Shown here: positions 52,340-63,580 of the stretch, in pieces
Position numbering within the stretch: position 1 is the stretch's first letter
Layout: each line of letters starts with the position of its first letter
NCBI RefSeq assembly: GCF_000150275.1
Contig: NW_002060947.1
Coordinates: 6,473,211 to 6,537,210, forward strand
Direction: 5' to 3'
Length of the DNA stretch: 64,000 bases
From: Trichoplax adhaerens
Taxonomy: Eukaryota; Placozoa; Uniplacotomia; Trichoplacea; Trichoplacidae
Notes under the pieces: model-generated
Told to the model about the DNA's origin: nothing
What the model saw: the letters and a program-made list of their open reading frames with translations, nothing else
Databases searched by the model: none
Translations under genes and position numbers: made by a program

Positions 52340-53320
52340 ATATGATCAAACGAACAATACGCAGCAATGATAAAATTAATGTTTCTACCGCATATGCGTC
52401 TGGGTTAGAAGTAGCTTAATATAAGATGTAGGAGGTGATGCTATCCGTATTGTAACTGAACCATATTAATTTTTATCAAGTAAAACTACTGATATCTATT
52501 AATTAAAGTATCATTACTGATTTCAGATTTAACAGCAATCACACTTGAAAGAGTCAAAAGTGGGTTTTGTACCAATTATAACTAATTAGCGGAGCAAGGT
52601 CTGCACATTTAATTGAATGAGAACAGCAGATGAGAACGGTAAAATGTATCAAATAATATATTTTGCTAAAAATAAGAAATAGTAATAGATAAAGATATTC
52701 GTATTTGTAATCAAACTATAGTAATCTTTATCAGGTAATACTATATATATATATATCAATTAAAATATTGTAAGGAATTTTAGATCAAGTTGCATATTAC
52801 ACTTAAAAGAGGAAAAAAGGGATTTTTTTCCCAATTATAAACAATTAGAGAAGCAAAGTCTGCTCATATTTTACTGGATGAAAAGAGTAAAATACCTCAA
52901 ATAATACATTTATAAAAATAAGATATGCAGTCGATGAGATTATCCGCTTAGTAATAGAACTATAGTGATCTTTATAAGTAATACTTTAGGTATCTATTAA
53001 TTAGATTATCATAATTTATGAATATAATAAATGCAAAATGCGAAGTAATGATAAAATTGATGTTGCTACTGCTTATATGTCTGGTTTAGAGGTAGCCAAA
53101 GATAAGATATAGTCGATGAAGTTATCAGCATCGTAGGATAAATGTACCCGTATCAGGTAATAATATAGATATCTTTTAATTAAAACATCATGACGGATTT
53201 CAGATTGGATAACAAGTCAAGCTTAAGCAAGATAAAAGTGGACTTTGTTTTAATTATAGATAATAAAATTAGAGGAGCAAGATCTGCTCAAGTAACTGGG
53301 TGACAACAGTATTGTAGTAA
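52340..53320. repeat. Degenerate tandem repeat, about three units
   Basis: Units share, in order, 'aatgataaaatt(a/g)atgtt.ctac', 'gggttagaagtag'-like, 'tatcaggtaata', 'tattaattaaa', 'cttaaaagag'-like, 'ccaattataa' and 'ggagcaag.tctgc'. The last landmark recurs near 52594, 52855 (as gaagcaaagtctgc) and 53284. The unit is about 260-430 bp, with internal losses. It ends about 100 bp before LTR fragment F. Confidence 0.65.
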
Positions 53321-53426
53321 AGGACTAGAAGTATAGTCCTTTATAGCTTTTAGTATTTTAAGTTTCACCCTGCTAAATCATCATGTCGCCATCTTTTCTT
53401 CTTCATTATTTTACAAGGTATTATAT

Positions 53427-53665
53427 ACTAAGAATAATTTAACTATGTGTAAAATAAGGTAAAACGTTGCCATGCGGATTGTAGCTGCGAATGCTACGAA
53501 AAGTATAAAAGCATGCAACTTTAGATTATTCTGTTAGTTCGTTCTAGAAGTCTTTAGTAGTAGTATTCGGCTATAGTAGAGCTGTGTGTAGTTAATCTTT
53601 GTATAAGACTCAATAAAACCCTTATTTTTCTAAAATTTGGAATTTCGTGATCAGAGTATATCACA
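53427..53665 (+). mobile_element. LTR fragment F (family 3), 239 bp, 5'-truncated
   Basis: It matches the last 239 bp of LTR E (54305-54543) at the same length, with about 11 differences by eye (roughly 95% identical). It has a tataaaag at 53504-53511 and aataaa at 53612-53617, about 108 bp apart, a typical LTR promoter/R/poly(A) layout. It ends TATCACA exactly where GPCR-like coding sequence resumes. The 5' half of the LTR and the first 48 or so codons of the receptor are missing, so one deletion probably removed both. Confidence 0.78.
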
Positions 53666-53666
53666 A

Positions 53667-55101
53667 TTGCTAAGGAACGGCCATCTCGATGTTGCTTCAA
53701 AACCAATATTGATTAGTATCGCCAGTATCGCCTTTGCCATAGCGAACGTTTTACCTCGATGTAGTCTATCTTATTTCTATCAAATACTATCTTATGTCAT
53801 TTTCTGCCTGCACTCGGGCAATCCCTGGTATTGGATATAAATTTTCACGCCTGGATGATTGCGATCTATCGATATATGTTTATTGTGCACCCACTGCGCC
53901 ACCATGCATATTGTACCAAAAAGCTAGTTTGCATAGCACTTTTCGTTAATTGGATTGAAACATTAATTACACCCTATATACCTTTGATGACTGTAATGTA
54001 ACTTAGTATTATGATTGTAGACTGTTAGCCATGTGTAGTATAATGTACGGTAGATATTTTTCCTAAGAGATATTTGGTAGCTATAACTATAGACTGTAGT
54101 AGTAGAGACTCTATGCTAGAGTACAGATGACTATATACAGTAAGCTGTTGAGTTACTAACATGGCTATAGGTAAAAATAGAACTGTAAATCATATATTAG
54201 GATATGGTTAATTCATTGTACTTTGGCTGGTGTGAATAATGTCTACGTAAGTACTGTAGTCGTATCCATATTGGATTAATGATGGTCCGCAGTAGAATAG
54301 TCTTACTAAGAATAATTTAACTATGTGTAAAATAAGGTAAAACGTTGCCATGCCGATTGTAGCTGCGAATGCTACGGAAAGTATAAAAGCAAGTTACTTT
54401 AGATTATTCTGTTAGTTCGTTCTAGAAGTCTTTAGTAGTAGTATTCGGCTATAGTAGAGCTGTGTGTAGTTAATCTTTGTATAAGATTCAATAAAACCCT
54501 TATTTTTCTAAAATTTGGAATGTCGTGATTGGTATATATCACAATGACTTATAGTCGCATCGATCCAGAAAATTGCAATTATATTGTCCGAGAAAATCTT
54601 TCCAATAAGATTTTCTATTTACTTTTCTTTATACTGTTCTTTTTTATAACGGTTACTATAATATCAGCACACTCTGGTATTTTAATTACGCTACACATAA
54701 GGTATAAGTATTTTCGGCATCGATGTATGATAAATAATCATCGTTGTATTATTAGAAATCATGCTAGAAATGGACGTGCATTGACCAACATGTTAATATG
54801 TATTGGCGTATTTGCTCTATTTTGGCTGCCATTTGTCCTCAAATTTCTCATTTTGCAGCTGAAACTTAAAAGAGCATTTCAGTTGAATGTGCTCGGAATA
54901 ACTCAATATATTGCCTTTTCTGATCATGCTATTAATTTATTATTATATTGCTACTTTACACAAAAAAATCGTCAAGAAGTAGCAGGCATATTCCGGCTCT
55001 GAAAGAAACGATCTCGCTTAAGTCGCATTCTATGTCGGCAGTCTTTAATAACACCCGACCAATTAATCATATTGAGACGTTGCGATACGATGTCGCAATA
55101 G
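53667..55101 (+). pseudogene. GPCR pseudogene split by LTR E
   Basis: A relic of a GPCR-3/GPCR-4 paralogue in two parts. The 5' part, 53667-53991, picks up at the residue-49 equivalent (L-L-R-N-G-H). It covers TM2 to TM4, has an in-frame loss of two codons in TM2 and a one-base deletion near 53781-53786 that shifts the frame, and has Y-R-Y in place of DRY. The 3' part, 54549-55101, resumes with Y-S-R-I-D-P and covers TM5 to TM7 with F-W-L-P-F kept, but TM7 reads I-N-L-L-L-Y, so the NP pair is lost. A TGA at 55000-55002 truncates the tail; recognisable tail sequence continues in the same frame to a stop at 55099-55101. The break lies inside the residue-159 codon and is filled by LTR E. TM1 is absent. 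The locus cannot make a working receptor. Confidence 0.9.
53992..54543 (+). mobile_element. Solo LTR E (family 3), 552 bp, inserted in a GPCR gene, TSD atgac
   Basis: It begins TGTAATGTAA and ends ATATATCACA and is flanked by an exact 5-bp duplication, atgac at 53987-53991 and 54544-54548. These five bases are coding sequence in the receptor (within M-T); dropping the LTR and one copy leaves the receptor alignment continuous. A tataaaag lies at 54382-54389 and aataaa at 54490-54495, a normal LTR layout. It has the same orientation as the host gene. No internal element sequence remains. Confidence 0.93.
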
Positions 55102-57570
55102 CATGTATTATTAATTTAAAGATTCGTTTTACATAAATTGCTAAAATCCTCTCTTAGATGGCCTTCCAGAGCTAAAATTTTTAAATTAACACATATCGAT
55201 ATGAAATTAGATCAATTTAGCGCTTCTTGCGTCGAAACAACTGCTAGGATTGATACCCTTTAAATATTGGATACCCAACGTGGAAATCTTATTAAAGCAT
55301 TAAGTGATTAGCTCAATAAAATGGTACAACTAACTTTAATGTCTGCTTGACTTGTAGCTTATTTCTAGCTTATTTCTTAAGCCTTATACAGAAGCTGGTT
55401 AGATATCCGCAATGGGATGCATCATTATATGATATAAGTCATCATTATAGAAAATTTGGTATCGAATTTCTTTGGATACGTGCAAATTTTATTATTTGTC
55501 ATTATCCATAATAAAGGAAATATACTATCCGTGTTATGGTGCCTTAGTAGATTCACTTAACCAAGTATAATGTGGTTTGCATTTAGGCGTAATAATTTCT
55601 CTCCCTGAATGAATAAATAGAATAATTATTAAAGGCTACTTGATTTAAAACAGGATAAATTACTACATAGAGTAAATATGGACCAATATCATTATTATTA
55701 TTTTAAGCTAGTAGAGCAAAAGTAGTCCAGAAAAATCTAAATTTTCATATCCCGTTCATTTCATGAATATCTGTATGATAAAAAATTGTTTCCTCGTTTT
55801 TTAATCGATGCATACATGAATAGCAAAAGGATATCTAAATTTAATTATAGCACCTTCAATGATGGAACTACGAATATGTGAACTGTTTTAACTGTTCACT
55901 GGTCATCAATAAAATAAATTTTAAATCGGCGAATCATTTCTAATTCTTATTGTGACTATAAATGAGCGATGCCAAATCTGGGAAATATGTAATGGTAAGT
56001 AACGTAGCGTTCAATCTAGTAATATCCGTGACGAGTCAAGAAGATACCTTTTAATTGATTATGATAGTTTTTTTTCTAACAGAGAAATCTTACATCATTA
56101 AACAGGAGCTCCTATCGAAGTTTAATTAATATTCATAAATTATGAAATAGAAGGACGACATATTCGTTTAATAGGATAAATTTGATTCAACCATATACTC
56201 TGATGTATCCTTCGAGTTCTATTTATGTTTAGTTGGTGGTTTATTTACTTAAAGGGCTGTGTTTCATCAAGGTTTTGAAGCCGTTTTGAAAATTGTTACA
56301 GATTTTCTAATAAAATATAATGTAAAAAGTTATAAACTAGCTGTAAACTACATCGATTAAGATTTCTACTGCCAACTAATTGGCACTTGTTTGCTTTCAA
56401 TTAAGTTAACTATATGTGAAATAGCCCGTTTAGAAAATTAAAAGTGGCAAATACTTTACGGAATAGAAGTGAATCGCTTTTCGATACTATTCCGTACAGC
56501 CATCACGTTTACTACAATTATAAGTTTGCCTCCAGTTATATTTTCTGTTTAAATAGATGTTGATAATAATTGCGTTGACATTCTTTAGTAGGCGTAAATA
56601 TTCCACTGGTTTTAATTATTTAAATTCTGCTCTTAGTATACATTAATACTGGAATATTTGTAGATCTTAATTTGGGTACCTAATTGAAGTTGTAAAAGTC
56701 TTTACACAATAGATAAAGCTAAAAACAATTTTAGCGCATTGTTGGAATAGTCAATTTAAGAATAAATGACTATGAAGAGTAAATGTCTTTTTCTGTGATA
56801 TCTATGGACAAAGATTGGTTTCGGAAATTTTCAAAGGCATTATTTATCTTATCTTAATTACAGCGTGGATGTTTAATTGTTTTTCTTGCATGAACATGGT
56901 AGTGCATGTTTTTAAAGCCTTTGACCTCTATCCTATATAAAGGAATAGCCTTATTCAATAGTAAAATTTATTTTCAAGATATCATACGTTCTAGATATAG
57001 TACAGTAAACTAGTCGTGAAGTTCAATCAAAAACTTTTATAGGGCAAATCGATGCAATTTTAATTAACTTTTAGGACCTGGCAGTAGAAAAGGATCTGAA
57101 ATGGATGCATTAAATCATTCTTTCTGTAAAGAAATTGTATTATTTTAAAAACTTTATCAGCTTGAGATCTCTGCAAATTTTCTAGGAGAGAGGAGAGGTG
57201 AAATTATCTTAAAGTACAGGATTGCAGTCTAAATTTTTAATGACAAACTTGCGGTATTGATTGCGCAGTAGCAATTACTAGCACAAAAATAGAACTGTTG
57301 AAAAAAATCTAAACTGATATGCAGTAACATTTCCCATAATTATCAGCATTACAACCAGAAAATAAACATTTAAACTTACTTCTATAGTAAAATAACATAT
57401 GTTCGCCGGGCTTAATCATGGATTTAATTAAGATTACAATAAATCTTGGATAGTAAAGGCCAATTACAGTTGATAAACGAATTCATCTTTTTACTATAAC
57501 AATATAAAGTAAAAAAATAAAATTTTCTGAAGATGCTGCTTTCAGTTTTAATCTTGTTCGAGATTACAGA
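55102..57570. other. AT-rich gene-free stretch
   Basis: No gene, RNA gene or clear repeat is supported in about 2.5 kb after the pseudogene. Confidence 0.5.
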
Positions 57571-57990
57571 GCAGTTCTAATTATTGCCTTATTTATAGTT
57601 TTATGCAGAATCATTTATGTATTATTGGGCAGAAGCAATGGTTGATAAAAGAAAATTTCCTTCATTGTTATAACTTTATCTCCTTGATATCTTGATGACT
57701 AGCGCTATGAAGTCAGTTCTAGTTATTATTATAGTTATAGTTTTATACAGAGTCATTTACGCATTACTAGATAGAAGTAAAAGTTAATAAAAAGCTATAC
57801 CGTATATCGTGATGACTTTATGTTCTCGATATAATGTTGAGCCTTAGGATGGCTAGCGCCATGAAGGCAGTTCTAGTTATTATCATAGTTGTAGTTGTAC
57901 AGAGCCATTTATGCATTACTGGATAGCACTAAAAGTTAATAAAAGAAATACCCTGTTTCGTGATAACTTTATCTACTAGATGGCTAGTGA
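57571..57990. repeat. Degenerate tandem repeat, three units of about 145-155 bp
   Basis: Units start with '(g/t)cagttcta(a/g)ttatt' near 57571, 57713 and 57867. They continue with a 'cagag(t/c)catttatgcattact'-like part, 'gttaataaaag' and 'aactttat', in the same order. Confidence 0.78.
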
Positions 57991-58929
57991 TATAAAGTAA
58001 TGGAATAATCTAAATTATTTTAAAAGCGTATACTACCTTTCAGAAATTATTTTATTATATGAATACATCAATTATTACATTTTATCTATTTGGGATTTTA
58101 AAAAAGGGTGCCGACTGATACAGTACTGTATGGAAACTATAGGGCAAGAAAATTATTTCCGTACCGAAAGTTGCAATTATAATCTATCTAAGTATGAATG
58201 CTATAGAATTCATATTTTAAATACTAATATTTATGAAGGCAAAATGATGATTCAAACCGCGTTATAATAAAATAATAGGCTTACATAGATAATCAGAAAT
58301 TGTGTAATTTCCAAGTCTTTTATCTAACTTTCTCTTCTTCAATTGATTATTATGATCAAAGTCAAAACGAAGGAATTTAGTTATGATTCCAACTCTAGTT
58401 ATGAAGACTAAAAAAAGAAGAGACGATTATCACTTTTAATTATCATCCGTTATTAAGTCCAGCTATGTATTATGAGATAGATGCCTCTTCGTTCCATTCA
58501 ATAATAACCTTTGTATCTTTTAGTTATTATCCTATAACAGCCGTAGCAATTTAAGCTTATAATCATCTACTCCGCGTCAACTGATATATATTTTATCGTT
58601 TTTAATGACTTTAAGACTAACAATTTTTAACTTATTATTTATAGTAACCAAACTGATGAATTCTTATCATGCTAAATAATAACAGATAAGTTAGCTGTCC
58701 TTATTTACAAGTGGATGTTTAGATTACTTTTAAATTAGTGAATTACTGTTAATAATGCCATATTCTACTACAGATTCGGATTGTTATTTATAGATAAGAT
58801 GTAATGAAAATTTATTATAACAATAGCGCTGAAGTAAATTTGCCTTATTTTCTATTATCGAGGGGACATTTATGACCCAGCCCAGTTAATTGAAATACTC
58901 AAAACAATACTATACCCTTGACTTTAAAA

Positions 58930-59440
58930 GAATACCAGAGTCCTGTATTTAGTGCTCTGACCTTAGCTAACAAAACATGCTAATTTGAAGATATTAATGA
59001 TTAGAAAGTTTGCCATAGAAGGTATTTTGTCAATTTATTATGTAATTTATCTGCTTGTGCTGCGATAATATATTTTGATTGTAGTGGTAGTGATATCGCT
59101 TATAGAATGGCGTGTGTTGAATTATCGTCATGGATGGTCAAGTTAAATCTTATATGAGGATATTTTAATAAAACAATAAGGTCCGCTTGTATTTAGCGCT
59201 TTGATATTGGCTAACAAGGCAGACTTATTGGAAGATATTAACGATTAAAAAGTCTATTACAGAACACATTTTGCCGATTTATTATATAATTTACCTGCTA
59301 ATATTGTGATATTATATTATGTTTATAGTAATAAACATACCGTTGGTAGAAATATGTGTTTGAGGTATGGATACAGATCATAAAATTTTCTATATGTAGA
59401 TACTTTGATAAAACAATGATTTCCTCTTGATTTATAGGAA
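58930..59440. repeat. Degenerate tandem repeat, about two and a half units of 240 bp
   Basis: Landmarks '(g/t)tatttag(t/c)gctctga', 'ggctaacaa', 'gaagatattaa(t/c)gatta' and 'ttattatgtaattta' recur with unit starts near 58940, 59181 and 59420, a steady period of about 240 bp. The third unit breaks off soon. The array ends about 430 bp before GPCR-4. Confidence 0.75.
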
Positions 59441-59865
59441 AATCGATTGCATCCACAATTTGTCATTTAAATGCCATTGTTCATATTATTTTTAATGATT
59501 GAAATTAACAAGGAGCTAGCAGTTTACTTGCATTATGTAAATTAATTTATATTTACTTTATTAATGACGGAGAAGATGAAGCTACGGAGACTTTTACCAG
59601 ATTAATTATCATTTTTTTGGGTAGCATTAAATTAGTAACTGACAGTCAGAAATATAAATGAGAGCGCAGTTTGATGCAGTATTATACAAGTTTATTGGGG
59701 ATAATTAATTGTAAGGTGCAAATTTTTTTACGGTCATCAATATTTTAGTTCAAGACTTAACAGTACTGGCACTTTATATTTTGGTAGAATACTTCAAAGC
59801 GTATCGTATATACTTCGGATATCTTTTCTAACCAATTTTATCATTGGATATTTAATTATACCATC

Positions 59866-60918
59866 ATGTTGATCATCAATATTTCAACAACCTCTACAAT
59901 ATTGGCCGATAGCATAGATGGAATAAAAGATGGAGGTATTATCAAATGTGTCCTATGGGGGATAATATCCATCTTAACTATTATTACCAATGCTGGGTTG
60001 CTTTTCATTTTACTCAAGAAACGCCATTCAGAGATTGTTTCTAGATCAATACTAATTAGTATCGCCATGGCAAGTATTCTCTTTACTATTTTATACCTTT
60101 TACCACGTTGGAGTATTCCTTATTTCTATCTCAATTCTATCTTATGTTACATTCTGCCTCGACTTGGCCAATCGTTTGTACTCAATATCAATTTCCACGT
60201 CTGGATGATTGCTGTCGATCGTTACTTATTTATCGTTCATCCTTTGGGCCATCGCATATATTGTACTAAAAAGACAACTTACATAGCACTAATCGTTGTC
60301 TGGATAGTAACATTAATTATGCCATTCGTACCTTTAATGACTTATAGTCCAATTGATCCTGGTAGTTGCAATTATACAGTACCTGATGTTCTATCCAATA
60401 AAATATTTTACTTGGCCTATTTTATATTATTTTTCTTCGTACCGGTTACGATAATTATAACAGCATACAGTGGTATTTTAATTATGTTATATACAAGACG
60501 TAGGCGCTATCGGCAACGATTAATTATAAATATTCATCGGTGTGCCTTAAAAAGCCAATCTAGTAATAGACGAATTTTGGCCTACATGTTAATATTTATA
60601 GGTGTGTTTGTTCTATTTTGGCTACCGTTTGTATTGGTATTTCTAATCTTGCAATTGAGACCGAAAACTGAATTTCAGTTATATACGATAGGGATAACCC
60701 AATTTCTTGCCTTTTCATATCCAGCAGTTAACCCTTTAATATACTCGTATTTTACATTGAAAATACGGAAAGAAATCACTTCAATGCTAAGACAATGTCT
60801 AAATAAGGATGAGTGTCAAATCAGTTGTATTTCATATCGGCGTTCTCCCTCAATATTGCCAGAACAATTAATGCGACGACGATGTGGCTTTGAAGAGATG
60901 CGTATTAGTGAAGTCTAA
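59866..60918 (+). CDS. GPCR-4: single-exon rhodopsin-family receptor, paralogue of GPCR-3
   Basis: A 350-residue seven-helix receptor in one exon; the ATG has A at -3. N5-I-S is a likely glycosylation site in the short outer tail. N42, C94, D118-R-Y120, C168, P193, F251-W-L-P254 and N289-P-L-I-Y293 fall at exactly the same residue numbers as in GPCR-3, so the pair is collinear without gaps through TM7 (191 of 280 positions identical over 31-310). S70 replaces the TM2 aspartate. The third inner loop is the most divergent part, which may mean different coupling; the outer faces are better kept. The tail has cysteines near 311, 317 and 321, followed by a basic patch (M-R-R-R-C). An attaaa near 61047 could serve as poly(A) signal. 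Ligand unknown; a placozoan-type orphan receptor is my best reading. Confidence 0.95.
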   Translation: MLIINISTTSTILADSIDGIKDGGIIKCVLWGIISILTIITNAGLLFILLKKRHSEIVSRSILISIAMASILFTILYLLPRWSIPYFYLNSILCYILPRLGQSFVLNINFHVWMIAVDRYLFIVHPLGHRIYCTKKTTYIALIVVWIVTLIMPFVPLMTYSPIDPGSCNYTVPDVLSNKIFYLAYFILFFFVPVTIIITAYSGILIMLYTRRRRYRQRLIINIHRCALKSQSSNRRILAYMLIFIGVFVLFWLPFVLVFLILQLRPKTEFQLYTIGITQFLAFSYPAVNPLIYSYFTLKIRKEITSMLRQCLNKDECQISCISYRRSPSILPEQLMRRRCGFEEMRISEV

Positions 60919-61429
60919 TATCCTTATTCGATCGCAGGGAGTTCTAAGTCCATGGAAAAGATAAGATAGAAATCAAAATCGAATATAGATTTATGTTCAA
61001 CTATGAGCAGTAAATTATTTCCTTCTCCCAATCATTCATATTTAGTAAATTAAATTTATAGTATGTATCAAAAATCGGTGCCAGTGTCGTATATAGGATT
61101 ATGATGACATACAGATTGGCTGATCATCAATTTACAGTTTTGTAAGTTTATATTAATTAATAGAATATTCTATGTCTGGAAAAAATATCTTAACTATCAT
61201 GATAGCTAAATTCGGTTCGAATACAAACTGTTTACTTTAGTCAATTTTATAAGAAAACAAAAAATTACTTATAATCATCCTATCGGACTTGTTTGATAGA
61301 TTGCCAAACTTGAATAGCTAAGCTGTTTTGATTCATAATTTGTAACATTGACAGATTTACAACGGTAAATTGTTGCCGGAAAGTTGCATAATTTAAGGGA
61401 TATTAGAACGACATAAATATTGCCATGTT
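60919..61429. other. 3' flank of GPCR-4
   Basis: Probable 3' UTR and intergenic DNA; nothing else is recognisable. Confidence 0.4.
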
Positions 61430-61800
61430 CTCAAGTGACTATCACACGTTGTCAGATGTACGTACTTAAGATAGTTTTGGCCTACGCTGTAAATATAGTT
61501 ATGATCTTTCTAATATCCAGATGCTTTAGCGGTAATCAGATATTAAAAGTACGTAGATTAGACAGCCGCTACTTAAATAAAAATTTCGGTTTTTGGATGA
61601 TAACATGGATAATAGAATGATATACCGTAAATATCACCAGTTTCTTGCTTGTCTATTGAATGTTATCACATGCACGTACTCAAGATAGTTTGTGCTTATC
61701 TTTTTAATGTATTGTCAAGACCTTACTAATATCTAGACACTTTAGGAGTAAACAGATATCAAAAAAAGTGGGTAGATATAATGGCATCTACTGCAGCAGT
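61430..61800. repeat. Degenerate direct repeat, two units about 214 bp apart
   Basis: Shared landmarks are '(t/c)acgtact(t/c)aagatagtt', 'ctaatatc(c/t)aga', 'ctttag(c/g)', 'cagatat(t/c)a' and 'gtagat', starting near 61459 and 61673. A 66-codon opening inside the first unit has no counterpart in the second and is not a gene. Confidence 0.65.
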
Positions 61801-63150
61801 TAACTTTGAACGGTTACTACTTATGATTAAATTATAATTATGTTATTATAACTGCTTAAGCTTGAATTTTAGTTTTATAATACTTGATGCCGATACAAAT
61901 CTATTGTTAATTTAACGGTAGTAGTAAAAAATCTATTTTCTGAGCAACGTTTAAAGACATCTACTGATATTCATTCGAATTGTTTTAAGACATTCTTGAT
62001 ACATAGATTCACTTCTGACACTATATTATATTATTCTATTTCGTTGATTCTATATTATTGTCTGCCTAAAATTAAGCTATAGGTAAAATATATGATTGAC
62101 TGCAATTAAGTTCTTGCTTGACAAATTAAATGTTTTACGGACATATCTAAGAAAAATTGAAGTCGCCGATAATTAGGAAATGTACTTACTTATTGTGAAA
62201 GCTTAAAGGCTCTAGGCCACATCAATGATACAATGATATAGTTCTTTCCATTTTATAGTATTTTGGATCTAGCCAATTTAAATTGGAGTACGATACTTAC
62301 TTGCATCATATCCTACTCTTTAAATAAATTAATTAACCGATTAATGAAGAAGCTTGCTGGGTTTTAAGCTGACAGTTTGTTTTGCATCCATAGATCTGCT
62401 AGGAAAGGACTTTTTATAGCAATAATGCTTGTATTTGCTTAATTAATAGATTAGAGGTATTATAGTTTAAATTGAGGATCCTTACTACTGTGTAATAATA
62501 GCGTTTGAGATTTGCAGGAAAGAAATAAACCGCATTTAGTAAGTGTTTTTTTATTGAAATAGTTTACAAAAGCTATAAATAATAACAAATTATTGTAATA
62601 AGCGCAATAGCTATAATGGCATGGAGTCTTAGTTTAAGCGCACCATGAATGGCTTATTCCTGTAGATTTATTTTGCTTTCCTTGTTTACTGTACATTATT
62701 TTTACGCTTATGGTTATATCTGTTATCTTATAGTAGCGCCATGGGATTATGACATCGCACTATGGTAGTTAATTAACTAATACTGATGCTCATTCAATTT
62801 TAATATCATAATGCTCATAACAGATATGATAGTCTATGTGTATTATTATTATCTGAATTTCTGAAGCAGTATAACATTCTCTATGTGCATTAAGTTTGGG
62901 AATGCATTCAAATACTGACATAATTATGCATATGCATAACTATCAAAATGTGGCCTTGCTTGGTATTATATTTATGTTATTATTATAAATACAGCTGAAT
63001 TTAAAAATATCAATGCAATTAGAATTTGAAATTTAATATTGTATATTCGTATTGAGCTGCGCTAATTCTATTAATAAAAACCTACTATGACAAGTTGGAT
63101 AGTAGGCACAAGGATTGTAAAGAATACTGACTAAAAATTTTAAAGTAATA
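61801..63150. other. AT-rich gene-free stretch
   Basis: No gene or clear repeat is supported. Confidence 0.5.
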
Positions 63151-63580
63151 GATTCCTTTGGAGGCTTCAAAACAACTACCCCATTAGGATTTAGATAGTC
63201 AATGTAGTATATTAGCTCATCTATTTTAGAACTTAATCTAGATGAATAAAAAATCTAGCAATTGCATTAGCAAAATTTGTAACCGATAATAAAATATTTC
63301 CTTAGGAGGCTTTAATCAACTACACAACCAGGATTTAGATTGCTACTGTAGTAATTTAGCACATCTATTTAAGAACTTACTCTAGGTTAACTGAACAATC
63401 TAAGCATTGCATTAGTACAATTTGTGAGGGATGATAAAAGATTTCCCTCCGAGGCTTCAAAACTAGGGAATGAGGATTTAGATTGCCTGTGTAGCAGTTT
63501 AACTCATGTAATTAAGAAATCAATCCAGTTAACTAATAAATCTAGCTATTGGATTAGTAATATTTATGAGAGATACTCTT
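63151..63580. repeat. Tandem repeat, three units of 145 bp
   Basis: The landmark '(g/c)gaggctt(c/t)' falls at 63160, 63305 and 63450, an exact 145-bp period. It is followed each time by 'aggatttagatt', 'gtagta/gtagca', 'ctcatcta'-like, 'gaactta' and 'ttgcattag' parts. An 86-codon opening starting near 63.42 kb lies inside the repeat and is not conserved between units, so I do not call it a gene. Confidence 0.82.

Noticed and set aside
52742-52757. Short TA microsatellite
   Set aside because: Only about eight dinucleotides, unremarkable in AT-rich DNA.
53427-55101. Explanation of the broken receptor by tandem duplication of a promoter-plus-gene unit
   Set aside because: The exact atgac duplication, TG...CA ends and a reading that is continuous across the break fit LTR insertion better than duplication with two deletions.
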